Shown piece by piece: positions 36,301 through 42,750 of a stretch of 64,000 bases of DNA. The translations under genes were made by a program, and so were the position numbers. The first letter of the stretch is position 1. Every line of letters begins with the position of its first letter. The notes below the pieces were generated by a model that saw only the letters and a list, made by a program, of their open reading frames with translations, did no database searches and had not been told where the DNA came from. The DNA is from Diphasiastrum complanatum (taxonomy: Eukaryota; Streptophyta; Lycopodiopsida; Lycopodiales; Lycopodiaceae). The stretch is from positions 20,855,635 to 20,919,634 of the forward strand of contig CM055093.1 of NCBI GenBank assembly GCA_029204225.1, in the 5' to 3' direction.

Positions 36301-39300
36301 GGGTTGGCCAAGAATTTGCTATATGTTGGTGCCATTACCAAATAGAACACATTGGTGGAGTTTGACGAATTAAACTATTTGGTGAAAGACAAAGATCAAA
36401 GATTCAAGGTGGTAGCCAAGGGAATGCAAGAAGGCTTTACAAGCTTACATAACCATTCCTAGTCGAGAAAGGATTCTCATTAGGACAGACATTGCCACAG
36501 AGGTATGGCCATTTGAGCTATCAAAGTTTTCAAGTTTTGAACAAGCACAATATGGTAGTAGATCTTCCTAGCATTAACTCTTTTTCAAATGCATGTGAGG
36601 CTTGTGCACTAACAAAGGCAAAGGTTTCCGAAAAAAAAAACTACCAAGGCCAAGGGCATTCTTGAGCTTGTGCATTCAGACTTGTGCGGTCCCATGCAGA
36701 CTAGATCAGCAAGGGGGGGGCATACTATCTCATGACCTTCATAGTGATTTTTCACAAAAGGTGTGGGTCTATTTTCTTAGACAAAAAAATCTGAAAACTT
36801 CAAATACTTTAAACTGTCGAAAGCTTTGGTGGATAATCACTCAAGTTAGATGCAAGTGGTGAATACATTTCTGGTGAGTTCAAAGACCTATGCAATGCAT
36901 GTGGGATAAAGAGACAATTTGCCACTCCACATACACTGCAGCAAAATGGTGTGACTGAGCGGAAGAATAGGTCTGTACTTGAATTTGTGAGGGGCATGCT
37001 CAAGTCGAAAGGGTTGCCAAATTCCTTTTGTGCAGAAGTAGCAACAACTGCTATTTTTCTAATGAATAGAAGCCCAACCAAAGAGGTTGAAGGAATCATG
37101 CCCGAATAACCGTATAGCAGCAACAAGCCCAAGGTGGGCAGCTTGGGTACACAACATACGCACACATACCAAGGACTTGCGGAAGAAACTTGATGCAAAA
37201 TCCGTGATTCGTGAAGTGTATCTTCCTTGGGTATAGCGACGGGAATTCGGATAGCTCACATTTTAATTAAGAATCCAGTTTGAAGAATACTTATAGAATC
37301 TAGTATTTCCATAGTGGAAAAGATTTTAGAATAATTCTTATATGTTTCCCGAGTTGTGTATTAGACATAAACTCCAGTATCCTTTAGGAATTAAGTATCG
37401 TTTGGATTCCAGAGAATCATGATTGACGAATCATAAGAGTCTAACTATTTGTGATTGACGAATCATAAATGGATACTTAATCGAACGATAATTAGGAAAT
37501 GTGTTGATCCTTAAGTATGTTCAGTCTACTGAATGAGTTGAGATTTCAGATTTGTATTTTGAAAGTCCAAATCTCTTTACTCTAGTATTTTATTGAGTCC
37601 TATGGATCTCACAAAAAATTCTCATAAAGTAAATTGTTTTTGCTTATAGAGAGTTTTGCTTACTTTAGTGGATTGTATTCTACTACTGATTGTAGTCTAT
37701 ATGTATTGTGCATGAGTTCAATCTACATCTCCGGATTTTAGGGAGATAGTTTAATCTATTGAGATTCAGATAGATTGCTGATTTCTTACATGAGATGCTA
37801 GAAATGGAGCTATTATCTCATTAGAGTAACTGCAGTACTCTAGATTGAGTTATAATTGTCTAAGGCTTGATGGATCTCCTAGAGATTTTGGTTGATTGAA
37901 TTGTTGTATCTTAGAATATTCGGGTATTCTAAGAATATTTGTACCAAGAAGCACTATTATCTGCAAGAAATTGAGGACAGATTTTAGACTATAAGTAAAA
38001 TGGATTTTCTTTAGCTTTTAGACTTGATCTCTTAAATAAAGAATTGATTCACCCCTGTTAGAAAGTGTCAAGGCTATAGCCCTTGCACAACACTCTAGGA
38101 ACACAAATGGACAAGTAGCTCAGTGGTAGAGCACCCCACCGGAATGGGGGAGGTCCTAGGTTCGACCACACACACCGAGTTTAAAAACTTTCACATGGTA
38201 TCAGAGCCATGGTTGTGGGTGTGGTCTAGGCGGGCGGTAGCTAAAAAGGGCTATGCCTTGAGGGGTAGTGTTAGAAAGTGTCAAGGCTATAGCCCTTGCA
38301 CAACAACACTCTAGGAACACAAATGGACGGGTAGCTCAGTGGTAGAGCACCCCACCGGAATGGGGGAGGTCCTAACCGACCACACACACCAAGTTTAAAA
38401 ACTTTTCACAACCCAGTGGTTCATGTAATTGGAATTACATGAAGGAGAAATTTCTTATTTGGAGAGGATCAACCCATTTGGAAGATTTATAGCTTAGTGT
38501 ATCTTTGGATTCTGAGTTAGTATTCCTGTCTAGAGGCAAGCAATTGAAGAATTGTTGCATCTTTGAGTACTTATACTAGATGAAAAGATCAGACTGAGAA
38601 TAATGATTCTTGGGTAGAAGTTGAAAGCTTAAAGAATAATTTCCACGGTCTTCTTTCTCGGTCTGAGGACAGAACCTGTTTATGGGGGGAAGAATGTTAC
38701 GGCCATATTCATCTAAGGACATGGAATAGTCCTAATATGGTAGACTGGCCCTTCAATATTCGAGATTATTGATTACACCTCGATTTAATTCCTTGTCAAG
38801 GCTAGTTTATGACTAATAACCTTGAGGGGACCCAAACACTATCATTCAAACATATGGAGTAGTGCATATACGTGTGACTGATATATGCATGAGGACTACA
38901 TGGGAGCTATGACCTATTTATAGTTAGATTGCATGGGGATTGCACGAGTTCATGCACAAGATTCTACTCTCTATATATTGGGGTAGAGATTCTCCCATTG
39001 ACAACTTTTGGTTCAGCACCAGATGCTTGCTTCTCCTCAAGCATTCACATGGCATGGCTCGGGGGCTAGATCCAAGATTGATCTAGGATTGGTTGGTTGG
39101 TTTTGCTCCTACATGTCTCATGTTGTGATTTCCTATCCTCATCTTAGGGATTTTCCCTAGTGGTCGTTACAACAACTTTATGACTAAATGATGGAAATCA
39201 CTACAAATTGACAAAACATTCAACACATTGCTCTTTCGTAGGCTCCACTTTCCCTGAAAGTCGATGGATCCTTGGTTTTTAACACCATAGCCATGTAAGC

Positions 39301-41196
39301 AAAGTGTACATCCCCATCCTCCTATCGATTCTCCTATCAATCATGATCTTCATGTTGCTTTTCAAGTCTAGCAAATCTCCTAGTTCCTTGTGTACTAGAC
39401 TCTCCATGTTCCAAAATGACACTATCTTTGATAGTTTCATAGTACAATCTATGCAATCTTCTAGTATCTGATGTAGGATGCTTCTTGCCTGGTGAAGTAG
39501 GAGGTGAATAAGTAACGCATGACTTGATCTCTCCTTCCTTTTTCCTTTCTCATCAATGGTTACTCTAGGTACTTGGATTGGTGTAGGCAATACACATGTT
39601 GATTCAGGCTCCTGTAATGACTCGTCACACAAGATAGGAATTCCTGCATCTTGCTTCCTATCATAAGATATCTTTGTATCTTTAGGAACCCATATCTTAC
39701 AAAAAAATGAGTTCTCTACGAGCTTGCTTACAAGCTCTTACAAGTTAAAAATTGATGGCTCAAGTCTGCGAGCCCTTGATGACTCCATCCACAGGTTACC
39801 CCACTTCTGTATAAGCTCCTTAATTTCTGTTTAGTTAAGTTATGATTATTAACTCATTTGTTTATGTTGCATAGTACATTCCTACGATTGTCAATCAGAG
39901 AAATTATCACACTCCCCAAGTTAGAATCATGCTTGAGATGTACTTCTGGTCTTATATAACTTTTGGTACAAGCATTAATAAAAGTTTTCTTCTTTCTCTC
40001 TATATCTATTCATCACAATAATTCCCTTCAAACTTAAAACTTTTTCTCTTTCTCTCTATATATCTATTCATCACAACAAATTCCCTTCAAAACCTAAATC
40101 TTCTATGCAATGCAAGCCCAAAAAACGAACGCACTAAAGCACGTGAAAATTTCAAGTCTGCATAGGCATCCATAGTATGACCAAGCTGATGCTATCGTCT
40201 GTTGCCCACCTGGCAAATCACATCAGTTGGTGGATCTGAGGAATTTGATTCAGAAAGCAACTTGACACGGTACTTCAGCACTCCAGTTCCCCCTCCTGCA
40301 TCTGGCTTTGGAGATGACCTTGCAATTTTAGCATCATCACCTGATGCAACTAGTGGATTGAAAATGCTGGAACTTTGGATCGGTCTAGTGCCACGAGATC
40401 CATAGGGTTCCACCTGACCACCATCGTAGGCATAAATGTCACCAAACTTATAATTATCTTGTGGCCCATTGTCATAGTTCCCCTGCCCATGAGATCCAAG
40501 CTGCTCAAACCCTGACCTCTCATACCCTCCCCCCTGTAAGTAAGCCGAATCTCTTTGATCATATCCTGAGGCTTGGGCTGATATAAAGGCTCCACTTCCC
40601 TGGTCTGCATGCCCTGTAACTTGAGGAGAGTTTCCAGTAGAACCTACTTGTGCAAACCCGTCTTGATAGCTGTCGCTTCTGTACATTGTAGGGTTTGAGC
40701 CATGGGGTTGAGAGGCGAGTGCCGGAGATGAGATGGAGTGAGGCAAGGACTCCCTTCCATAATCAAAGGGCCGCTCATAGGCTGCCTCATAAGATGGAGG
40801 ACCCGTAGGGTTTTGAGGGTTGTTCCGCTCATAGGCTGGCTCGTAAGACGGAGGCCCCATAGGGTTTTGCGGGTTGGGCTGGTCATAGGTTGCTTCATAA
40901 TAAGATGGAGGTCCCATAGGGCTTTGAGGGTTGTACGAGGTGTTCGAGCTCATATAGGGAGAGTTAGGAGAGCTGAAAGAGGGATCTGCAACAGGAATTG
41001 ATGGCACCTGGGGTGCATAGGGATATGCTGCATAATATGAAGGCTCTGAAGAATTTTGTGCAGGATCGTATGAAGGAGCTGAAGAGTAGGCTGAGGCAGG
41101 AAGCTGAGACAGCGAGGGGGGATAAGGCTGGCCATAATCAGGAGCCACAGGGGGTTGTGTGTAGTATCCCAAGCCATATTGCACGTTTTGCTGCAT
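12240..41196 (-). CDS. FREE1: FREE1/FYVE1 ESCRT-associated FYVE protein (whole gene, nine exons)
   Basis: Coding exons, 5' to 3': 41196-40210, 31469-31383, 24127-23996, 23205-23047, 22826-22761, 18091-17981, 14153-14064, 13933-13631, 12317-12240. They join at GT-AG sites, all in phase 0, into 670 codons plus stop (Arabidopsis FREE1 is about 600). The order is a Tyr/Pro/Gln-rich N-terminus (1-300), a PH-like segment with RMLxPAT and RIYPLD (305-402), a FYVE zinc finger (455-515), a coiled segment, and a C-terminal zinc ribbon (637-661). In Arabidopsis, FREE1 binds PI3P, joins ESCRT-I through VPS23, and sorts ubiquitinated cargo into multivesicular bodies. No stop or frameshift interrupts the coding frame, so the gene looks functional. 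An extra Cys-rich stretch in exon 8 is unusual. Confidence 0.95.
12318..13630 (-). other. FREE1 intron 8
   Basis: 1.3 kb, donor GTATAA and acceptor GCAG. I see no gene or recognisable mobile element in it. Confidence 0.8.
13631..13933 (-). CDS. FREE1: FREE1 exon 8, with extra Cys-rich insert
   Basis: 101 codons (residues 545-645). It begins EEMEKN, continuing the coiled segment of exon 7, and ends [15 protein letters not shown], both strongly family-like. Between them are about 75 residues where Arabidopsis FREE1, as I recall, has only about 10-15. This insert contains CCIC and, 12 residues on, CPSC (13799-13858), a possible second zinc ribbon, followed by a Ser/Gly/Pro-rich linker. The frame is open and the splice sites are good (acceptor AACAG, donor GTATAA). 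Confidence 0.92.
14064..14153 (-). CDS. FREE1: FREE1 exon 7
   Basis: 30 codons (residues 515-544), AEVTQRL ... [11 protein letters not shown], between acceptor TACAG and donor GTATGA. It encodes the helical segment following the FYVE finger, a well-conserved part of the family. Confidence 0.93.
15650..16210 (-). repeat. Copy B of the unclassified interspersed repeat
   Basis: Inverted relative to copy A (5430-6013) and alignable throughout. The CT tract at 16239-16265 corresponds to the purine-rich end of copy A. It lies inside FREE1 intron 6. No coding capacity. Confidence 0.72.
15661..15894 (+). other. Three stem-loops of the ATGGCA..TGCC family (copy B)
   Basis: 15660-15684 CTTG-A-ATGGCATGGCTTTGCC-CAAG; 15730-15762 CTAG-T-ATGGCACAGATCTGCC-CTAG; 15871-15893 ATCAG-T-ATGGCATCTGCC-CTGAT. 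All three pair perfectly in the outer stem although the stem sequences differ, while the core is conserved. Confidence 0.6.
16239..16265 (+). repeat. (CT)n microsatellite
   Basis: About 13 CT units at the end of repeat copy B. Confidence 0.9.
16436..17203 (+). pseudogene. LINE ORF1-like remnant
   Basis: The forward frames give [15 protein letters not shown], a Ser/Pro-rich stretch, a coiled coil ([15 protein letters not shown]), then, after a frameshift near 16770, SWADVLKGS and ALHVKVRG, continuing past one in-frame TAA to [18 protein letters not shown]. This resembles the RRM-like nucleic-acid-binding protein of plant LINEs. The first block also resembles the region before RT in the LINE at 28.9 kb, so both probably come from one family. 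One frameshift and one stop disable it. Confidence 0.65.
17981..18091 (-). CDS. FREE1: FREE1 exon 6 (FYVE core)
   Basis: 37 codons (478-514) between acceptor TTGCAG and donor [20 protein letters not shown] ... VRVCDQC. It holds six of the eight zinc ligands (C480, C483, C488, C491, C510, C513), most of the PI3P-binding R(R/K)HHCRxCG motif and the RVC motif. Confidence 0.96.
18945..19075 (+). repeat. Left copy of a diverged direct repeat flanking the chromovirus
   Basis: Shares the order GGTrGTnTgCAA.TGATT.ATTCAAG, then GTGGCACrTG, AAATCyCAT, and CCCCTAGrAyTTGA with 21655-21785. The repeat is old and only partly alignable. Confidence 0.5.
19283..19504 (+). pseudogene. Gypsy RNase H C-terminus
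   Basis: [20 protein letters not shown] then ANALSKMP, the standard end of Ty3/gypsy RNase H. The segment before it is lost. Confidence 0.83.
19738..20559 (+). pseudogene. Gypsy integrase
   Basis: The 273-codon frame shows the HHCC start ([19 protein letters not shown]) with the first CysCys part apparently deleted, so only one Cys is followed by QVNKAERLK. The catalytic core has the Asp of SMDFIVGLP, the Asp of [10 protein letters not shown] and the Glu of [13 protein letters not shown], all present. The frame then breaks near 20540. Confidence 0.88.
20652..21100 (+). pseudogene. Gypsy integrase C-terminus and chromodomain
   Basis: [19 protein letters not shown] and [12 protein letters not shown] are the GPY/F region of chromovirus integrase. 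[22 protein letters not shown], a stop (TAG where Gln is expected), then [12 protein letters not shown] form a chromodomain. The single stop truncates it. Confidence 0.83.
21113..21397 (+). repeat. Probable 3' LTR of the chromovirus
   Basis: Starts TGTTACA right after the polypurine tract. The right end is a guess (a TGTTACA at 21391-21397), because no second LTR is left for comparison. Confidence 0.5.
21655..21785 (+). repeat. Right copy of the diverged direct repeat
   Basis: Partner of 18945-19075, on the other side of the chromovirus. Confidence 0.5.
22761..22826 (-). CDS. FREE1: FREE1 exon 5 (start of FYVE)
   Basis: 22 codons (456-477): [12 protein letters not shown] ... GAFIRR, acceptor TCAG, donor GTATGT. 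With the Trp ending exon 4 it forms the WxxD motif and the first zinc ligands, C464 and C467. Confidence 0.95.
23047..23205 (-). CDS. FREE1: FREE1 exon 4
   Basis: 53 codons (403-455) between acceptor GGCAG and donor GTATCC. A Ser/Thr/Lys-rich linker is followed by [11 protein letters not shown] and EEKQHW, matching the family's ADWMN ... EKDHW segment just before FYVE. Confidence 0.92.
23996..24127 (-). CDS. FREE1: FREE1 exon 3
   Basis: 44 codons (359-402): [21 protein letters not shown] ... [11 protein letters not shown], acceptor ACAG, donor GTAACC. It is the conserved FWxKxxVDxExRRIRL block of FREE1 upstream of the FYVE finger. Confidence 0.95.
26110..26563 (+). pseudogene. Chromovirus integrase C-terminus/chromodomain scrap and polypurine tract
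   Basis: VYLKLQPYQ (26113) is the integrase C-terminal start. [17 protein letters not shown] and, after a stop, KEYRDK[12 protein letters not shown] correspond to the linker and chromodomain, with several stops. TTGAGGGGGAG at 26552-26563 is a polypurine tract, followed by a probable LTR start (TGTCATGTG) at 26564. Confidence 0.68.
26640..27040 (+). pseudogene. LINE 3' end fragment
   Basis: [25 protein letters not shown] matches the Cys/His motif at the end of ORF2 in the LINE at 30.8 kb (RICHLC ... DTEEHFIF ... YYEIR). The adjoining bases up to about 27040 are probably the same element's tail. Confidence 0.62.
28085..28620 (+). pseudogene. LINE ORF2 post-RT fragment (second copy)
   Basis: [20 protein letters not shown] ... 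[17 protein letters not shown] aligns with 29877-30290 of the neighbouring LINE. Several stops and shifts are present. The open frame at 28122-28604 is in the wrong frame for this similarity. Confidence 0.68.
28920..30930 (+). mobile_element. LINE ORF2 reverse transcriptase remnant
   Basis: In order: [16 protein letters not shown] and [20 protein letters not shown] (pre-RT and RT block 1), [18 protein letters not shown] (RT motif A), [13 protein letters not shown] (motif C, with Asn for the first Asp of YADD), [15 protein letters not shown] (motif D), SYTYLGILF, then [19 protein letters not shown] near 30745 (terminal Cys/His motif). Frameshifts occur near 29220, 29520, 29700 and 29965. The single-unit RT with a CxxC ... 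H ending looks unlike the commonest flowering-plant L1 proteins, though I could not search. It lies antisense to FREE1. Confidence 0.8.
31383..31469 (-). CDS. FREE1: FREE1 exon 2
   Basis: 29 codons (330-358): [29 protein letters not shown], given here in two parts as [14 protein letters not shown] and [15 protein letters not shown]. Acceptor GATGTAG, donor GTATGT. It supplies the conserved GLDGxRML and RIYPL motifs that bridge exon 1 and exon 3. The exon is isolated between 7.3-kb and 8.7-kb introns and is easy to miss. Confidence 0.95.
31960..32284 (+). repeat. Copia 5' LTR end and primer-binding site
   Basis: TGGTATTAGAGCA at 32272-32284 is a primer-binding site for initiator-Met tRNA. The preceding LTR end (...CTTGCAATTTATCA) has the same CATAGCT ... 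CAAGCTTTC words as the minus-strand LTR beside 62338, so both belong to one family. The left LTR boundary is not determined. Confidence 0.58.
32690..32975 (+). pseudogene. Copia Gag remnant
   Basis: [24 protein letters not shown] (near 32720, written here as one 24-residue region: [10 protein letters not shown] then [14 protein letters not shown]) and [17 protein letters not shown] near 32915 are standard copia Gag blocks. Frameshifts separate them. The same family is seen at 61430-61881. Confidence 0.75.
32990..33530 (+). repeat. Degenerate CATCTGA/GGCAG short-word repeat inside copia
   Basis: About 540 bases rich in variants of GGCAACATCTGA and CAGATAGGTGATATCTGAG (for example near 33105, 33161, 33250, 33285, 33395). 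It replaces the expected Gag C-terminus and protease between the Gag block and the integrase of this copia composite. There is no regular period. Confidence 0.6.
33631..34667 (+). pseudogene. Copia GAG-pre-integrase and integrase core
   Basis: [15 protein letters not shown] and [11 protein letters not shown] (zinc-binding HHCC), a frameshift near 33975, then [11 protein letters not shown] (Asp), [11 protein letters not shown] (Asp) and [12 protein letters not shown] (Glu), followed by [16 protein letters not shown] and [15 protein letters not shown]. All three catalytic residues are retained. The frame then shifts at 34650. This is the best-preserved integrase in the window. Confidence 0.88.
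34630..35025 (+). pseudogene. Copia integrase-RT linker ending at RT start
   Basis: A 131-codon frame of acidic, Ser/Gln-rich linker ([15 protein letters not shown] ... [14 protein letters not shown] ... [10 protein letters not shown]) ending [15 protein letters not shown] and stop. YRTKFKLNG is the first RT block; everything after it is missing, and the polypurine tract starts 42 bases later. RT and RNase H have been removed cleanly. Confidence 0.8.
35076..35534 (+). repeat. Copia 3' LTR
   Basis: AAGGGGGAG precedes TGTTAGGA; the right end is TTCTAACA at 35527-35534. The 459-bp size and near-matching terminal inverted repeat fit an LTR. No matching 5' copy was found. The next copia fragment begins directly after it. 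Confidence 0.68.
35545..37235 (+). mobile_element. Copia fragment: Gag, zinc knuckle, protease, integrase
   Basis: Gag block near 35600-35780; zinc knuckle [14 protein letters not shown] at about 35936 with the last Cys changed to Arg; protease remnant near 36115 ([11 protein letters not shown]); integrase pieces HSDLCGPMQ in shifted frames near 36675 and [21 protein letters not shown] near 36910, [18 protein letters not shown] near 37020. It ends abruptly near 37235, before RT. Many shifts and stops. Confidence 0.75.
38056..38195 (+). repeat. 5' LTR of the TRIM
   Basis: Starts TGTTAGAAAGT and ends AACTTTCACA, an imperfect inverted terminal match. It includes the tRNA-like unit at 38110-38179. 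Confidence 0.86.
38110..38179 (+). other. tRNA-like unit with pol III boxes in the 5' LTR
   Basis: A box-A match (TAGCTCAGTGG) lies in a proper D arm: GCTC-AGTGGTA-GAGC. An anticodon-like arm CCCCA/GGGG follows, with loop CCGGAAT. A box B-like GGTTCGACC is at 38159-38167. The acceptor ends do not pair and base 33 is C rather than U, so it should not make a working tRNA, but it could still bind TFIIIC. Confidence 0.72.
38196..38209 (+). promoter_or_regulatory. Primer-binding site of the TRIM
   Basis: TGGTATCAGAGCCA directly after the LTR, complementary to initiator-Met tRNA. Confidence 0.85.
38269..38410 (+). repeat. 3' LTR of the TRIM
   Basis: Aligns with the 5' LTR with a few substitutions, a three-base insertion (CAA) and a change in box B (CCTAACCGACC in place of CCTAGGTTCGACC). 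Box A (TAGCTCAGTGG) is intact. Confidence 0.86.
38420..38443. repeat. Perfect 11-bp inverted repeat
   Basis: TTCATGTAATT-GG-AATTACATGAA, ten bases after the TRIM. Function unknown. Confidence 0.85.
38695..39175 (+). repeat. Probable LTR of a lost element
   Basis: TATGGGGGGAAGAA precedes TGTTACGGCC; the far end reads GGTCGTTACA near 39165, whose complement (TGTAACGACC) matches the start in eight of ten bases. No partner LTR was found. Confidence 0.5.
39279..39720 (-). pseudogene. Copia integrase-RT linker scrap
   Basis: Closely similar on the same strand to 63400-63840. Both contain the plus-strand string CCTGTAATGACTCGTCACACAA and the linker ending in [14 protein letters not shown] short piece with stops. 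Confidence 0.65.
40210..41196 (-). CDS. FREE1: FREE1 exon 1 (N-terminal low-complexity region)
   Basis: 329 codons, ATG at 41196, donor CAG|GTGGGC at 40209. The first 300 residues are Tyr/Pro/Ser/Gln-rich and probably disordered, as in other FREE1 proteins. Residues 89-143 are three tandem copies of an 18-19-residue unit, [17 protein letters not shown], each with PPSY (a PPxY motif). I find no P(S/T)AP motif, the VPS23-binding signal reported for Arabidopsis FREE1. The final part, [10 protein letters not shown] ... DVICQ, begins the conserved domain continued in exon 2. I take this ATG because no upstream in-frame alternative is evident. Confidence 0.93.
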
Positions 41197-41880
41197 ATCT
41201 TTATCTGTTTTTGTGAATTTTGCGAATTGCCCTTACCAAAGCGTTGTTGATGAAATGAATTGTGAATTGCGCACCAGTTATGGCTTCAGATTGATCTGCT
41301 GCTTTGCTTATTTTCTGTAAAGAGTAGAAGGCGACGCTTTAGGTTTTGTAGCTTAGGTGACGATCGCGAGGAGAGGGCAGAGAAAGAGAGAAGCCATTGG
41401 AAAGAGAAACGCGGCTTTTAAACACCGTTTCAAGGGTGCCCTACAAAGCAAGGGCGGGACCTCAAGCCTAGGGACATGTCCTCATTTAATGCTCCCATGA
41501 CTTGGTTTATAAGAGGCTGGGCCACATGCATAGAATTATGGATGTGGCTAGCTCATCGTGAGCCATGGATGTTGCGGTGATGTTACAGTGCATTGAGTAG
41601 CTTGCTCTTCTGAAAAACACCTGCTTGGGCCTTGCACGTTGTGTCTCATAATTGGTTCACTTTGTCCAAGACTTGTTGCAGGTCGTTGGCCTTAATCTAT
41701 GTCTAGTTCCTAGATGTGCTAAGTGCATGTATTAAAAATCACCTTGGCATCCAAAAGTGGATAGAATGTGTAAAGAAATAGATCATTAACATCATCATAA
41801 GCAATCACCATGAGAAAGAAAAGCAACACCAAAAACATAATATCCATACATAACGTAATGTGTACAATAAACCTTGATTA

Positions 41881-41882
<2 letters not shown>
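41197..41882 (-). promoter_or_regulatory. FREE1 upstream region (5' UTR and promoter)
   Basis: No competing gene. Positional assignment only; no TATA box or start site was assigned with confidence. Confidence 0.4.

Positions 41883-41941
<59 letters not shown>
41883..41941 (+). repeat. (AG)n microsatellite
   Basis: About 29 uninterrupted AG units. Confidence 0.95.
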
Positions 41942-41943
<2 letters not shown>

Positions 41944-42190
41944 AGGAGTCTAAGAGCCTAGACTACAAACTAGTAACAATACGAGTACAGTGTACATAAT
42001 GAAAAGTGAAGTTTGTAATAGATTTTTAACACTCCCTCAAGAATAGAATTGCACTCTTTTATTAGTAATAGAATGCTAAATTTTTCACATTTACATCTAC
42101 CTAACGATTTAGTAAATATATGTGCCACTTGATCTTCAAATTCACAGAAAACATGAGTAGACGATTGACCTATATCAACAAGCAATCTTC
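41883..42190 (-). pseudogene. Copia 3' end: RNase H tail, purine tract and LTR with (GA)n
   Basis: On the minus strand, EDQVAHIFTKSLGR is the conserved end of copia RNase H. It is followed by GAGGGAG and TGTTAAAAATC, the start of an LTR near 42027, which contains a GA/CT tract of about 29 units (41883-41941). The rest of the element is absent. Confidence 0.7.
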
Positions 42191-42673
42191 ATTTTGGCGA
42201 ATGAATATAACCTTGTCACGGTCATTGGCAAATATGCTTGAAAACACCTATCAAAGTTCTCCAACCATTTTTCATATTCATGAAAGTAATTCTTCCATCG
42301 AATTTATTGAAAAACATTTTGATTTTGCACTGTCTTTGAATATTGATTCACTTGAGAATATTTTTAAGAGAAGGACATTTCGATAACATAAATTTGGCTT
42401 GTCATCATTGTCACTATTATAAAACCCACCACGTGCATCGGACTGATTCGACTGATACTCATATTGATTTGAATGGTTGTCAGTATGTCATGTTTAGCAT
42501 ATATTTAGCCCATGAGCTCCATAATTGCAATTCTAAATAAAGCCATGTAGGTCAATTAGATTAGAATTAGTCAATAGGATAGTCAATAAAATGCCTTGAG
42601 CAACCTCGCTAGATTTGTAAATAGCGAGACTGTAATAATGGTTGTAAGGCCCATTTTAGCTCAATAAGCCCCC

Positions 42674-42750
<77 letters not shown>

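Larger units (their letters stand above)
38056..38410 (+). mobile_element. Miniature LTR retrotransposon (TRIM) with tRNA-like LTRs
   Basis: Two repeats of 140 and 142 bp (38056-38195 and 38269-38410), both TG ... CA, flank an interior of only 73 bp. The interior starts with TGGTATCAGAGCCA, a 14-base match to the complement of the initiator-Met tRNA 3' end, and ends with a short purine-rich tract (TTGAGGGGTAG). Flanks are ACCCC and ACCCA, a probable five-base target-site duplication with one change. Each LTR contains a tRNA-like stretch. It is in plus orientation, antisense to FREE1 in intron 1. It has no coding capacity, so it would need another element's proteins. Confidence 0.88.
31470..40209 (-). 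other. FREE1 intron 1 (8.7 kb of retrotransposons)
   Basis: Contains at least three copia fragments in plus orientation (31.9-37.2 kb), a miniature LTR retrotransposon (38056-38410), an LTR of another element (38695-39175) and a minus-strand copia scrap (39279-39720). 37240-38055 shows no recognisable gene, only a 17-base repeat (TGATTGACGAATCATAA) at about 37430 and 37453. Confidence 0.85.

Noticed and set aside
38107-38180. A genuine tRNA gene
   Set aside because: Box A and the D arm are good, but the acceptor ends do not pair, the anticodon loop lacks U33, and the unit occurs twice as part of matching LTRs. Annotated as tRNA-like only.
40192-40209. Continuation of FREE1 exon 1 to the stop (VGNRR)
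   Set aside because: The GT at 40209 and the matching acceptor at 31469 restore the conserved family sequence; the extra five codons are intron read-through.
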